The notes under the pieces: generated by a model
Database searches by the model: none
What the model was told of the DNA's origin: nothing
The model's input: the letters and a program-made list of their open reading frames with translations, nothing else
DNA from: CAUZEO01 sp963578625
GTDB lineage: Bacteria; Verrucomicrobiota; Kiritimatiellia; SLOV01
Direction of reading: 5' to 3'
DNA length: 12,911 nt
NCBI GenBank assembly: GCA_963578625.1
Contig: CAUZEO010000135.1
Span: 1 to 12,911 of the forward strand
Shown: piece by piece, positions 6,313 to 12,911 of the stretch
Layout: each line of letters starts with the position of its first letter
How positions within the stretch are numbered: the first letter of the stretch is position 1
Program-made: the position numbers and the translations under genes

Positions 6313-8206
6313 CTTTTTCCAGGAGCCACATTGTGAGGGCGGGGACAAAGGTGATCAGCAGGACCATTGCCGCGAGAATCAGGAGAAATGGGACCGTGGC
6401 CCGATAGACTTCCGGGAGCGGCCTTTTGAAACGAAAGCTTGCAAGAAACAGATTCATGCCCACCGGTGGGGTGAGGTAACCCAGTTGCAGATTCGCGAGA
6501 AAAATCACCCCCAGGTGCGCGGGGTGAACTCCGAACGCCTCCGCCATGGGGAGCAGGATCGGCACCACCACGACCAGTGCCGAGAAGATGTCCATCAAAC
6601 ACCCAACGATGATGAGGGCGACATTGAGAAGAAGCAGGAATACCCACTTCGAATCGATATGAGCGCGTGCCCATTCGGCGGCGAGATCGGGGATCTGCGC
6701 ATCCACCAGGTAACCAGTCAACCCGATGGCTACCGCAAGAATGATCAACACCCCGCCGACCAGCGTCGCGCACTGCGTGAAAACATTCAGGACCTTTTTC
6801 GGGGGCAAATCCCGGTAGATCACGACTTCGACGAACAAGGCGTACAGGACGACCACTGCCGCCGCCTGGACAAGCGTGCAGAATCCGCCGAAGATGACGG
6901 TCAGCGCCAGAACCGGAATGGCCACTTCCCATTTTGCCGCCCACAATGCCCCGACCATCTCGCGCGGCTCGAATTTCGTTCGCTCGACCCCGACGCGCAC
7001 CCCCGTGACCATGCAATACAAACCGATTGCAACCACCAGCAAGATGCCCGGGACCATGCCGGCGAGAAACATGTCCGTAACCGGGACATGGGCCATTACC
7101 GAGTACAGAATGACCACCAGGCTGGGCGGCAGCAGCAGTCCGAGACTTCCGGTTGACGTAAGCAGGCCGATCGAAAACCGGTCCGAAAATCCGTCTTTGA
7201 TCAACACCGGAAGTAGCAAACCGCCCAACGCGAGGATGGTCACGCCGGAGGCACCGGTAAACGTGGTAAAAAAGGCGCACAAGATGGTCGCCGCCACGGC
7301 GGAGCCTCCGGGAATCCAGCCGAAGCAGGCCCGGAAAACACGCACCAGACGCTCGGACGCATTGCTTTCGGAAAGAATAAAGCCCGCAAGGGTGAAGATT
7401 GGGATGGTGGGGAATACGCTAGAGGTGACGATCCGATAGGTCTCCGCCGGGATGGCGGCAACCGTCTCTCCAGCGGCCCAGAAAAACAACAGGGCCAGGC
7501 CCCCGAGAAGGGCAAAGATCGGAAGTCCCGCCAGCGCGGCGATGATAAGGCCCACCACCGCGGGCCACAGAATGAAGTTCGAGACGCCCGATAAAAGAAA
7601 TGGCGCAGGAATCGTCATCAGGATCGTGACCGCGGAAACAATCCAGCGCGCACGTACGCTTCCGGCGCGCAGGATGGATCGCAGAGCCATCAACACGAAC
7701 AGCAGCGGCATCGCCAGTTCCGCGGCCCAAACCGGCAACCATCCGCCGACGAGGGTCAGCGATCCCGCCTCAAACAAGCCATACGGTTCGAGCCAGGCGA
7801 TCAAAAAACCCGGCAGCAACGAACGCGCGGTCTCCGGCAGTGAAGGCGCTTCCGAAACGATGAGCTGAATGCTGGCGCCGGCAAGAAAGAGGCAAATCAT
7901 AGCGGTAATCATCGATACCGCTGCCATCGCAAAACGTTGAACGCGAGGCGCGTTGAATCGTTCCAGGATGGAAATGCGCAGATGCTGATCCGCTCGCGAG
8001 GCAAGTCCGGCACCGCAGAATGCAATCCAGAGGGTCAGGTGCTGGAGGTATTCGATTGCCCCCGGCAGGACTACGCCGAACAGCCTGGCAACCAATTCCG
8101 CAGCCGCCAACAATGGCATCGCAACGAGGAGAAAGGATACGACAACGTCTTCGGTCCGGTGAAGGATCCGAAACCAGGAACGACCCCCTTTCTCCGCGTT
8201 CACCAT
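6305..8206 (-). CDS. TRAP transporter fused permease, DctQ-DctM type, 633 aa
   Basis: This integral membrane protein fuses the small DctQ-like subunit to the large DctM-like subunit of a tripartite ATP-independent periplasmic transporter, which imports solutes using an ion gradient. Residues ~15-185 hold about four membrane segments (DVVVSFLLVAMPLLAAAELVA, ITAMICLFLAGA). A linker region and the 12-segment DctM part follow from ~195. DctM signatures are FTGASGVTILALGGLLLPVL, GLLTSTGSLGLLLPPSLVVILYS (the PPS hairpin region) and, near the end, LGVIFLANLQLGYLTPPVGMN. Length and topology are normal for QM fusions. It is translated one base after the receptor gene stop (8208-8210), so it is certainly co-expressed with it. 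The stop codon TAG (6305-6307) lies in the right arm of the large inverted repeat. Confidence 0.95.
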   Translation of the reverse strand: MVNAEKGGRSWFRILHRTEDVVVSFLLVAMPLLAAAELVARLFGVVLPGAIEYLQHLTLWIAFCGAGLASRADQHLRISILERFNAPRVQRFAMAAVSMITAMICLFLAGASIQLIVSEAPSLPETARSLLPGFLIAWLEPYGLFEAGSLTLVGGWLPVWAAELAMPLLFVLMALRSILRAGSVRARWIVSAVTILMTIPAPFLLSGVSNFILWPAVVGLIIAALAGLPIFALLGGLALLFFWAAGETVAAIPAETYRIVTSSVFPTIPIFTLAGFILSESNASERLVRVFRACFGWIPGGSAVAATILCAFFTTFTGASGVTILALGGLLLPVLIKDGFSDRFSIGLLTSTGSLGLLLPPSLVVILYSVMAHVPVTDMFLAGMVPGILLVVAIGLYCMVTGVRVGVERTKFEPREMVGALWAAKWEVAIPVLALTVIFGGFCTLVQAAAVVVLYALFVEVVIYRDLPPKKVLNVFTQCATLVGGVLIILAVAIGLTGYLVDAQIPDLAAEWARAHIDSKWVFLLLLNVALIIVGCLMDIFSALVVVVPILLPMAEAFGVHPAHLGVIFLANLQLGYLTPPVGMNLFLASFRFKRPLPEVYRATVPFLLILAAMVLLITFVPALTMWLLEKAP

Positions 8207-8207
8207 G

Positions 8208-9245
8208 TTATCGATCTGAGTGCGCCGATTCGCTCCTGTACTCGGCGAGCGCAGCCTGCACTTTCTCGAAAAATGGCGGCGAAAACCGTTTCTTCAAAAA
8301 GACAGGTAAGCCCTGTTCCTGCACCATGGTTTGGAATTCGTCGCGAACGCTGTCCGCTGCCGGGTGTACCTGCAGACCATGCTCGACCATCGCATCAATC
8401 GACTGCTGTTCGAGTTCCCGGCTCTTGGCCCACAAGCCATCGCTCACCTCCCGGGCCGCGGCTTCCATGTCGGCCCGGAATTTTTCAGGGACCTTGTGCC
8501 ACTCCTTTTCCCGGATCAGAATAACCGTCGGCGTCGGCTGCCACCGCAAGGTCGACATGTTTTTCGCCAGGCCGAACCATTGAAAGGAAAGCGCGGCGAC
8601 CGGCGGCGCCGCAAACGCGTCCACCAGGCCGGTCTGGAGCGATGGAAGCAGATCCGTCACCGGGAGAGCAACCGGCTGAAATCCGAGGGTCTGAAGGAGC
8701 CCTACGTAGACCGTGTCCGACCCCCAGAAAAACAGTTTCTGCTTTCGCAAATCTTCGGCGGTTTCCATCTTGTTCCTCGAAAAGAAGTGCATCCAGCCTG
8801 CCATGCTCCACCCGAGGATTTTGTACCCTTTCTCACTGAGCTGTTCTTCAATATCCGGCCCCACGCTCTTGATGACGGCCTGTAGCTCTTCGTCGGTCCG
8901 GATTTGCATGGGAAAGGTGATCGCTTCGATGTCGGGAACCACGCTGATGAGGCCGAGCGTAGTCACCGCTCCGGCATGCAGTTGCCCGATCCTCATCTTC
9001 CGAAGCATGGCCGGTTCGTCCCCCGCGACACCCCCGGGATAGATGCGCAGCTTCACTTTGCCGCCGGTGATCTCTTTCCATCGGTGCCCCAGGTCCACCA
9101 GGGCATCGTTCCAGGGTGATCCCTCGGGCGCAATGGACGCAAGCTTGATGGTTTGGGCTGCGACGCTGCACCCTAAAAGGGGAAGGATTGTCGCGGCCAG
9201 CACCCCGGGTATAATCATGCTGCTAAATGGATGCTTTCCATTCAT
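8208..9245 (-). CDS. TRAP transporter solute receptor, DctP family (TatP type)
   Basis: The 345-residue product has a signal segment (MIIPGVLAATILPLLGC, residues 10-26). LLGC could be a lipobox with the acylated Cys26, or cleavage could follow SVAA at residue 30. The mature part TIKLASIAPEGSPWNDA, KLRIYPGGVAGDEPAMLRKMRIGQLHAG and LPVTDLLPSLQTGLVDAFAAPP is classic DctP. In well-studied receptors one arginine follows the G-x-x block and another sits in the KLRV strand, holding the substrate carboxylate. The corresponding places here read AGWMHFFSRN (~149-158) and KLFFW (170-174), so both are replaced, as reported for the TPR-associated Treponema receptor. The gene overlaps the TatT stop by four bases (9242-9245) and precedes the permease by one base. 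Confidence 0.94.
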   Translation of the reverse strand: MNGKHPFSSMIIPGVLAATILPLLGCSVAAQTIKLASIAPEGSPWNDALVDLGHRWKEITGGKVKLRIYPGGVAGDEPAMLRKMRIGQLHAGAVTTLGLISVVPDIEAITFPMQIRTDEELQAVIKSVGPDIEEQLSEKGYKILGWSMAGWMHFFSRNKMETAEDLRKQKLFFWGSDTVYVGLLQTLGFQPVALPVTDLLPSLQTGLVDAFAAPPVAALSFQWFGLAKNMSTLRWQPTPTVILIREKEWHKVPEKFRADMEAAAREVSDGLWAKSRELEQQSIDAMVEHGLQVHPAADSVRDEFQTMVQEQGLPVFLKKRFSPPFFEKVQAALAEYRSESAHSDR

Positions 9246-10246
9246 TGTTGTGTATCGTCCTCACCAAATTCCAGAAACAGATCGGGCCCATGGTCCAGGA
9301 GCCACTGTGCTTTGCGCTGCGAGAGAATGTTGGGTAGTCGCTCCGTAGGGCGGTCACTTACATCAACGGCCAGCGCCTGGTTCAGGAGGGCAACGAACAT
9401 TTCCGAATCTTGCCTGGCTACCGCCACCGTCGAGGCAAGGCCGATGTAAGGGGACGCGCGTTGCCCCCCGCTCAGCCGGACCGCCTCTTCGAAATGTTTT
9501 TCGGCGAGCTCGGCATTGCCGCCCATCATCTCGCCACGGCCTCCTTCAAAGCTGATGAAAAACTCGTGCACCGATCCGCTGTCATACCCCGGATCCAGCG
9601 CAAGAACTTTACGCATGATGAGCTCGACGAGGGGAAGGTCTGCCACGAGGGACATGTTTCCCGGATTCGCGCCAATGGCCGCGGCCCACGACGCGCCGGT
9701 CCAATAGAGCGCTGGGACGTCGTCAGACTTCATCGATGCCAGGGCCTGCCCGGGATCCGAAGAAAGCGTTTCGGAAAACTCCGGGTGTGCGTGATCCAGC
9801 ACCGTCATCGCGTAGTCGCGGCCTCGCAGGTACAGCGTAACCGCACGCGCCCGCAACGCACGCGCTCTCTCCGGATCATCTTCCTCCAAATAATCTGCCT
9901 CGGAATCCAGAAACGCATAGGCGTACCGGATGTACAGGCCGGCAGCGGCAAGCCGCAGTTCATCGTTCCCCGGATCTTGAACCAACAGGACATCGAGCGT
10001 TTTCATCGCGAACGGCAGGGCATCCCGAATCAGTTCAGGATCGTCGTCGGACGTGAATACCGCTAACGCTTCTTCCCCGGAAAACATGTCCCCGGCAGTC
10101 CGCACCGCCGCATTCTTAATGGTACCGCAGCCGGCGCCGCAGGCCGTCAGCACGCCCAGAACAAGAAGGAGAGGGAGCGGTTGGGTGGTTGTCTGTTCTC
10201 GGTTTCCGGTTGTCGGTTGTCGCCTCTGGAAAGGTTGTACAATCAT
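9242..10246 (-). CDS. TatT-type TRAP-associated TPR lipoprotein, 334 aa
   Basis: It resembles the TatT component of TPR-protein-associated TRAP transporters (Treponema Tp0956 is the known example), a periplasm-facing helical lipoprotein that assembles with the receptor. A lipobox LTAC places the lipidated cysteine at residue 36 after PLPLLLVLGVLTA. A family hallmark, ALYWTGASWAAAI, is at ~179-191. Helical-repeat pairs follow, such as GNAELAEKHFEEAVRLSGG and ASPYIGLASTVAVARQDSEMFVALLNQALAVD. The chosen ATG gives an unusual 23-residue lead (MIVQPFQRRQPTTGNREQ...) encoded by a low-complexity repeat; no later Met precedes the signal segment and no clear Shine-Dalgarno is seen, so the exact start is uncertain. 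It sits directly upstream of the receptor and the permease and 67 bases after the kinase, probably in one transcript. Confidence 0.92.
   Translation of the reverse strand: MIVQPFQRRQPTTGNREQTTTQPLPLLLVLGVLTACGAGCGTIKNAAVRTAGDMFSGEEALAVFTSDDDPELIRDALPFAMKTLDVLLVQDPGNDELRLAAAGLYIRYAYAFLDSEADYLEEDDPERARALRARAVTLYLRGRDYAMTVLDHAHPEFSETLSSDPGQALASMKSDDVPALYWTGASWAAAIGANPGNMSLVADLPLVELIMRKVLALDPGYDSGSVHEFFISFEGGRGEMMGGNAELAEKHFEEAVRLSGGQRASPYIGLASTVAVARQDSEMFVALLNQALAVDVSDRPTERLPNILSQRKAQWLLDHGPDLFLEFGEDDTQQ
10187..10222. repeat. Degenerate GGTTGTC repeat inside the TatT 5' end
   Basis: GGTTGTC-like words follow one another: GGTTGTCTGTTCTCGG, TTTCCGGTTGTCGG and TTGTCG. On the minus strand this is a run of GACAACC and GAAACC words. 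Such low-complexity runs are usually intergenic, yet here they encode the Arg/Gln/Thr-rich lead of the TatT lipoprotein. Confidence 0.55.
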
Positions 10247-10313
10247 GGAATCAAGAAAGCATGATGACAGAAAGAGAACTCAAAGTATCCCGATTTGACA
10301 AAACCGAAAACCG

Positions 10314-11414
10314 TCACCGTACAACCCTTGCACTCCCGCCGCCCATTACTTTCTCAACCTCGGCCAGGGTCGCCATCGACGTGTCTCCCGGGGTGGTCAT
10401 GGCCAACGCTCCGTGTGCTGCCCCATAGTTTACCGCCTTTTCGGGATCTTCGGTCGTCATAAACCCGTAAATTAATCCCGACGCGAAACTGTCGCCTCCG
10501 CCAACCCGATCGAGAATCTCCAGCTCCGACCGATGCTCTGATTCGTAAAACTTGCCATCGTACCAGCATACCGCGCCCCAGTCGTTCACCGTCGCGGACT
10601 TCACCGAGCGTAACGTCGTCGCGGTGGCTTTGAAATTGGGATAGGCCGCAACCACTCTCTCGATCATCGCCTTGAATTTCTCAATGTCGAGATCAGCCAG
10701 ATTGTGGTCGACGCCTTCCACTTCAAAACCGAGGCAGGCTGTAAAGTCCTCCTCGTTGCCGATCATTACATCAACACTCTCCGCAATGCGGCGGTTTACT
10801 TCCTGGGCTTTCGCCTGTCCTCCGATCGACTTCCACAGGGATGGACGGTAGTTGAGGTCGTAGGAAACGATAGTTCCGTGCCGCGCCGCCGCCGAAACGG
10901 CGTCGATCACTACGTCCGGGGTCGAGTCCGACAGTGCGGCAAAAATGCCGCCGGTGTGAAACCAGCGCACTCCAAGTTCTCCGAATATGTGATCCCAATC
11001 GACATCACCGGCCTTCAGTTGAGATGACGCGGTCATCCCGCGGTCGGGAATCCCGACGGCACCGCGAATTCCGAATCCACGCTCGGTGAAATTCAGGCCG
11101 TTGCGCACCGTTCGCCCGATGCCGTCGTAGGGCACCCATTGAATGAGCGAGGTGTCCACCCCCCCCTGCATGATGAAATCTTCGACCAACCGCCCCACCT
11201 CGTTCTCAGCAAATGCCGTGACCACTCCGGTCCGCATTCCGAAGCACTTTCGGAGCCCACGGGCCACATTGTACTCACCGCCCCCCTCCCAAACATTCAT
11301 GGTGCGGGCGGTGCGGATTCGGCCTTCCCCGGGATCAAGCCGCAACATGACTTCTCCCAGGGCCAGCAGATCGTATTTACACTCTGTCTCCGGGCGTATC
11401 GTCAGTTTGCTCAT
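10314..11414 (-). CDS. kdgK: PfkB family sugar kinase, probable 2-keto-3-deoxygluconate kinase
   Basis: The family is clear from DLLALGEVMLRLDPGEGRIR (~15-34), the substrate-side glycines VWEGGGEYNVARGL (~41-54), SYDLNYRPSLWKS, the GNEEDF loop, and RVGGGDSFASGLIYGF. The last contains the anion hole and the catalytic base Asp308 (family form GxGD, here GGGD). The overall pattern fits kinases phosphorylating 2-keto-3-deoxygluconate to KDPG in uronate breakdown. Other keto-acid or hexose substrates remain possible. At 366 residues it is longer than E. coli KdgK (about 309). A GGAG (11423-11426) stands eight bases before the ATG. It is transcribed divergently from the XRE/cupin regulator and heads the minus-strand run into the TRAP genes. 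The adjacent GH88-like gene supports a uronate role. Confidence 0.88.
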   Translation of the reverse strand: MSKLTIRPETECKYDLLALGEVMLRLDPGEGRIRTARTMNVWEGGGEYNVARGLRKCFGMRTGVVTAFAENEVGRLVEDFIMQGGVDTSLIQWVPYDGIGRTVRNGLNFTERGFGIRGAVGIPDRGMTASSQLKAGDVDWDHIFGELGVRWFHTGGIFAALSDSTPDVVIDAVSAAARHGTIVSYDLNYRPSLWKSIGGQAKAQEVNRRIAESVDVMIGNEEDFTACLGFEVEGVDHNLADLDIEKFKAMIERVVAAYPNFKATATTLRSVKSATVNDWGAVCWYDGKFYESEHRSELEILDRVGGGDSFASGLIYGFMTTEDPEKAVNYGAAHGALAMTTPGDTSMATLAEVEKVMGGGSARVVR

Positions 11415-11422
11415 TCTAAGGA

Positions 11423-11426
11423 CTCC
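11423..11426 (-). promoter_or_regulatory. Shine-Dalgarno GGAG of the kdgK-like gene
   Basis: GGAG lies eight bases upstream of the ATG (11414-11412), which supports this start. It is one of the few clear ribosome sites in the window; most other genes here lack one. Confidence 0.6.
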
Positions 11427-11490
11427 ATCCTCTTTGCTCCGATTCGATTACTCAGAAATCAGCCAGGGAGAAAGATTATTGCGTAGAGGG

Positions 11491-11517
11491 TTGACTTTAT
11501 TTCTCGAACGCTATAAT
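11491..11517 (+). promoter_or_regulatory. Sigma70-like promoter for the XRE/cupin gene
   Basis: TTGACT (11491-11496) and a perfect TATAAT (11512-11517) are separated by 15 bases, slightly short of the optimum. The start site would fall near 11524, about 20 bases before the ATG at 11545. The 130-base region is shared with the divergent kinase. Confidence 0.6.
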
Positions 11518-11544
11518 TCAGGCAAAAATATACTGTACACGAAA

Positions 11545-12087
11545 ATGAACGCAGTTCAAGACCACCAAATGTTCGATTTTGGGGTACTCCGCGAGCTTCG
11601 AAAGCGCGAAGACCTCACCATCGAGGACGTTTCGAGCCGCTCCGGCGTCTCGGCGGCCGTGATTTCGAAACTTGAAAGGAACCAGACCAGAGCGGAGTTG
11701 GAAACCCTTTTTCGCTTGAGCCGGGTCTTCGGTCTCAACGCGGCTGACCTGCTCAACCTCGCGGAATCGCAAACATCCCATCGGACCCATTCTGATGACT
11801 ACGAGTCAGGCGCCTTTCAATTCCGCCGTATTGTCTACGCCAACTTCACCTGTTTTCATGGGAAGGCGAAGAAAGGCGCGACCGTTTCCCGCCCCGAGAT
11901 TCACCAGGACGACAATGAGCTATGCTGGGTACTTGAAGGTTCGGTCCGGATTCGGCTGCCCCACGAACAGCACGAACTGGGAGCAGGTGAAGCCATTCAA
12001 TTCGATGCCATCCTGGAACACACGTACGAGGCGACCAGGGATTGTGTTTTGATCATCGTGCATTTACCGAAACCGAAAAGGTTCTAA
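11545..12087 (+). CDS. XRE-type HTH transcriptional regulator with C-terminal cupin
   Basis: From ATG 11545 the protein has 180 residues. Residues ~12-70 form an XRE/Cro-type helix-turn-helix (FGVLRELRKREDLTIEDVSSRSGVSAAVISKLERN, then ELETLFRLSRVFGLNAADLL). Residues ~105-178 form a cupin, RPEIHQDDNELCWVLEGSVRIRL with ELGAGEAIQFDAILEHTYEA, which probably senses a small metabolite. The second metal-binding His of the usual HxH motif is Asp here (HQD), so metal binding may be altered. The frame stays open far upstream into the kinase, but the promoter position argues for 11545, or for the in-frame ATG at 11569. It is divergent to the kinase and 39 bases upstream of the GH88-like gene, so control of both is likely. 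Confidence 0.9.
   Translation: MNAVQDHQMFDFGVLRELRKREDLTIEDVSSRSGVSAAVISKLERNQTRAELETLFRLSRVFGLNAADLLNLAESQTSHRTHSDDYESGAFQFRRIVYANFTCFHGKAKKGATVSRPEIHQDDNELCWVLEGSVRIRLPHEQHELGAGEAIQFDAILEHTYEATRDCVLIIVHLPKPKRF
11546..11558. promoter_or_regulatory. Palindrome TGAACGCAGTTCA, candidate autoregulatory operator
   Basis: TGAAC-GCA-GTTCA is a perfect inverted repeat overlapping the first ATG of the XRE/cupin gene and lying about 22 bases after the predicted start site. XRE-type dimers bind sites of this size. If translation starts at the ATG at 11569 instead, the palindrome lies wholly in the leader. Function is inferred from position only. Confidence 0.3.
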
Positions 12088-12126
12088 ACGATTTTAAATT
12101 TTTGATTTTTGATTGGGTTCTGCAGC

Positions 12127-12911
12127 ATGAAAATTAATCGATCGATACAAGCTACGGATCTGGTGCCGGCCCTGGGGCGCTTCTGGGAGCTATCAGGCGA
12201 AAAAATTCGGCGAATCGAATCCGAATACGATACGGGCCAGGGCTCTCCGGTTTTTACGATCGGGGGAAAGTACACCACCCGCGGATGGACGGAGTGGACG
12301 CAGGGATTTCAGTACGGGTCCGCGATTCTTCAGTTCGACTCTACCGGCGAGTCATCTTTTCTCGAGAGCGGCAGAAAGGACACGGTAGAGAAGATGGCGA
12401 CCCACGTGAGCCACATCGGGGTGCACGATCACGGGTTCAACAACGTCAGTACCTACGGAGGCCTTCTGCGCCTCTGCCGGGAAGGCAGGATCGATGCGGC
12501 GGCGACCGAAACGGATTTCTATGAACTCGCACTCAAGGTTTCAGGCGCGGTGCAGGCGGCGAGATGGACGGAAATTCCCGATGGCGGATTCATTTATTCA
12601 TTCAACGGCCCGCACTCCCTGTTCGTAGACACGATTCGAAGCATCCGGGTATTAATGATCGGCCATGCCCTCGGCCACAGTTTGATGGGCGAGCAGGATC
12701 GGGAGATCAGCCTGCTTGGTCGCGCCTGTGACCATCTACGGGCGACCGCGAAGTATTCAGTCTTTTATGGCGAGGGCCGGGATCTATACGACGAGGTGGG
12801 ACGCACGGCGCACGAGTCGGTCTTCAATACGAATGACGGCGCGTTCCGATGCCCGAATTCACAACAGGGATACTCAGGATATACAACCTGGACGCGGGGT
12901 CTCGCGTGGGC
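12127..12911 (+). CDS. GH88-like glycosidase (unsaturated glucuronyl hydrolase type), 3' truncated by window
   Basis: The 261 visible residues start MKINRSIQATDLVPALGRFWELSG without a signal peptide, so the enzyme is probably cytoplasmic. VHDHGFNNVSTYG (~99-111) matches the HDxGF motif of glycoside hydrolase family 88, making Asp101 a likely catalytic residue. SLFVDTIRSIRVLMIGHALG (~164-183) matches the VDxxxx segment that holds the second Asp (here Asp168). QGYSGYTTWTRGLAW (~247-261) resembles the SxWxRGxAW motif. The family hydrolyses unsaturated uronyl residues from oligosaccharides made by polysaccharide lyases, using hydration of the vinyl ether rather than a classical glycosidase mechanism. 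No Shine-Dalgarno is visible before ATG 12127; an AT-rich stretch with doubled TTTTTGAT lies in the 39-base gap. Neighbouring kdgK supports the uronate pathway. Confidence 0.8.
   Translation, partial: MKINRSIQATDLVPALGRFWELSGEKIRRIESEYDTGQGSPVFTIGGKYTTRGWTEWTQGFQYGSAILQFDSTGESSFLESGRKDTVEKMATHVSHIGVHDHGFNNVSTYGGLLRLCREGRIDAAATETDFYELALKVSGAVQAARWTEIPDGGFIYSFNGPHSLFVDTIRSIRVLMIGHALGHSLMGEQDREISLLGRACDHLRATAKYSVFYGEGRDLYDEVGRTAHESVFNTNDGAFRCPNSQQGYSGYTTWTRGLAW

Noticed and set aside
6063..7280. Long minus-strand open frame (405 codons) overlapping the permease 3' end and the inverted repeat
   Set aside because: It lies in a different frame from the clear DctM sequence, is Gly/Arg/His/Pro-rich without domain motifs, and is explained by GC-rich codon bias.
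11143..11544. Upstream extension of the XRE/cupin reading frame
   Set aside because: It would overlap the kinase on the other strand and span the promoter; its residues are low-complexity Ser/Pro/Arg, and the protein-like part begins near 11545.
1..12911. CRISPR array, intact transposase or integrase
   Set aside because: No regularly spaced repeats with unique spacers, and no reading frame with transposase or recombinase motifs.

Overview
The window looks like bacterial chromosome from an uncultured-type lineage, GC-rich with short operons and scattered spacer repeats. A SUMF1-domain protein, a TatT-type TRAP transporter (known from Treponema and seen in other environmental lineages) and a glycosidase-associated C-terminal domain together suggest a Planctomycetota/Verrucomicrobiota/Kiritimatiellota/Lentisphaerota-like or Hydrogenedentota-like organism. 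This placement is inference from gene content only; no marker gene here settles it.

Layout. 1-738: 3' part of a SUMF1/formylglycine-generating-enzyme-like domain protein (+). 739-1463: gene-free DNA with a strong palindrome, GGACACA-type motifs, a hairpin and the 3' part of a tRNA ending in CCA. 1464-2227: a conserved-looking hypothetical gene (-) whose 5' end appears frameshifted. 2224-2968: decayed coding DNA, namely two inverted remnants of the same C-terminal domain with short RAYT/REP-like motifs between them. 3075-3294: three CGGACA units at exact 10-bp spacing, then an intact tRNA-Thr(CGT) (-) with its own sigma70-like promoter. 3351-3480: dispersed-type repeat. 3518-6048: a minus-strand housekeeping cluster, yggS-like gene > proC > AsmA-like membrane protein. 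6111-6312: a large inverted repeat with perfect 28-bp inner arms. 6305-11414: minus-strand kdgK-like kinase > TatT > TRAP receptor (TatP/DctP) > fused TRAP permease (DctQM). 11545-12911: divergent plus-strand XRE/cupin regulator and a GH88-like glycosidase cut by the window end.

How the genes fit together. The right half reads as a uronate-type catabolic locus. A cytoplasmic GH88-like enzyme would release unsaturated uronic acid from imported oligosaccharides, the product could be converted elsewhere to 2-keto-3-deoxygluconate, and the PfkB/KDG-kinase-like enzyme would phosphorylate it. The XRE/cupin protein is the obvious local regulator, sitting across a 130-bp divergent promoter region from the kinase. 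The TRAP system is encoded directly downstream of the kinase and belongs to the TPR-associated (TatPT) type. Its receptor lacks the arginine positions that classical TRAP receptors use to grip a carboxylate, so its ligand is an open question.

The most interesting observations are the TatPT transporter beside a uronate module with a receptor lacking the canonical arginines, the large perfect-arm inverted repeat abutting the permease stop codon, and the 1.2-3.1 kb zone of tRNA fragment, phased repeats and mirrored gene remnants, which looks like the scar of past integration and rearrangement. I found no CRISPR array and no intact transposase or integrase.
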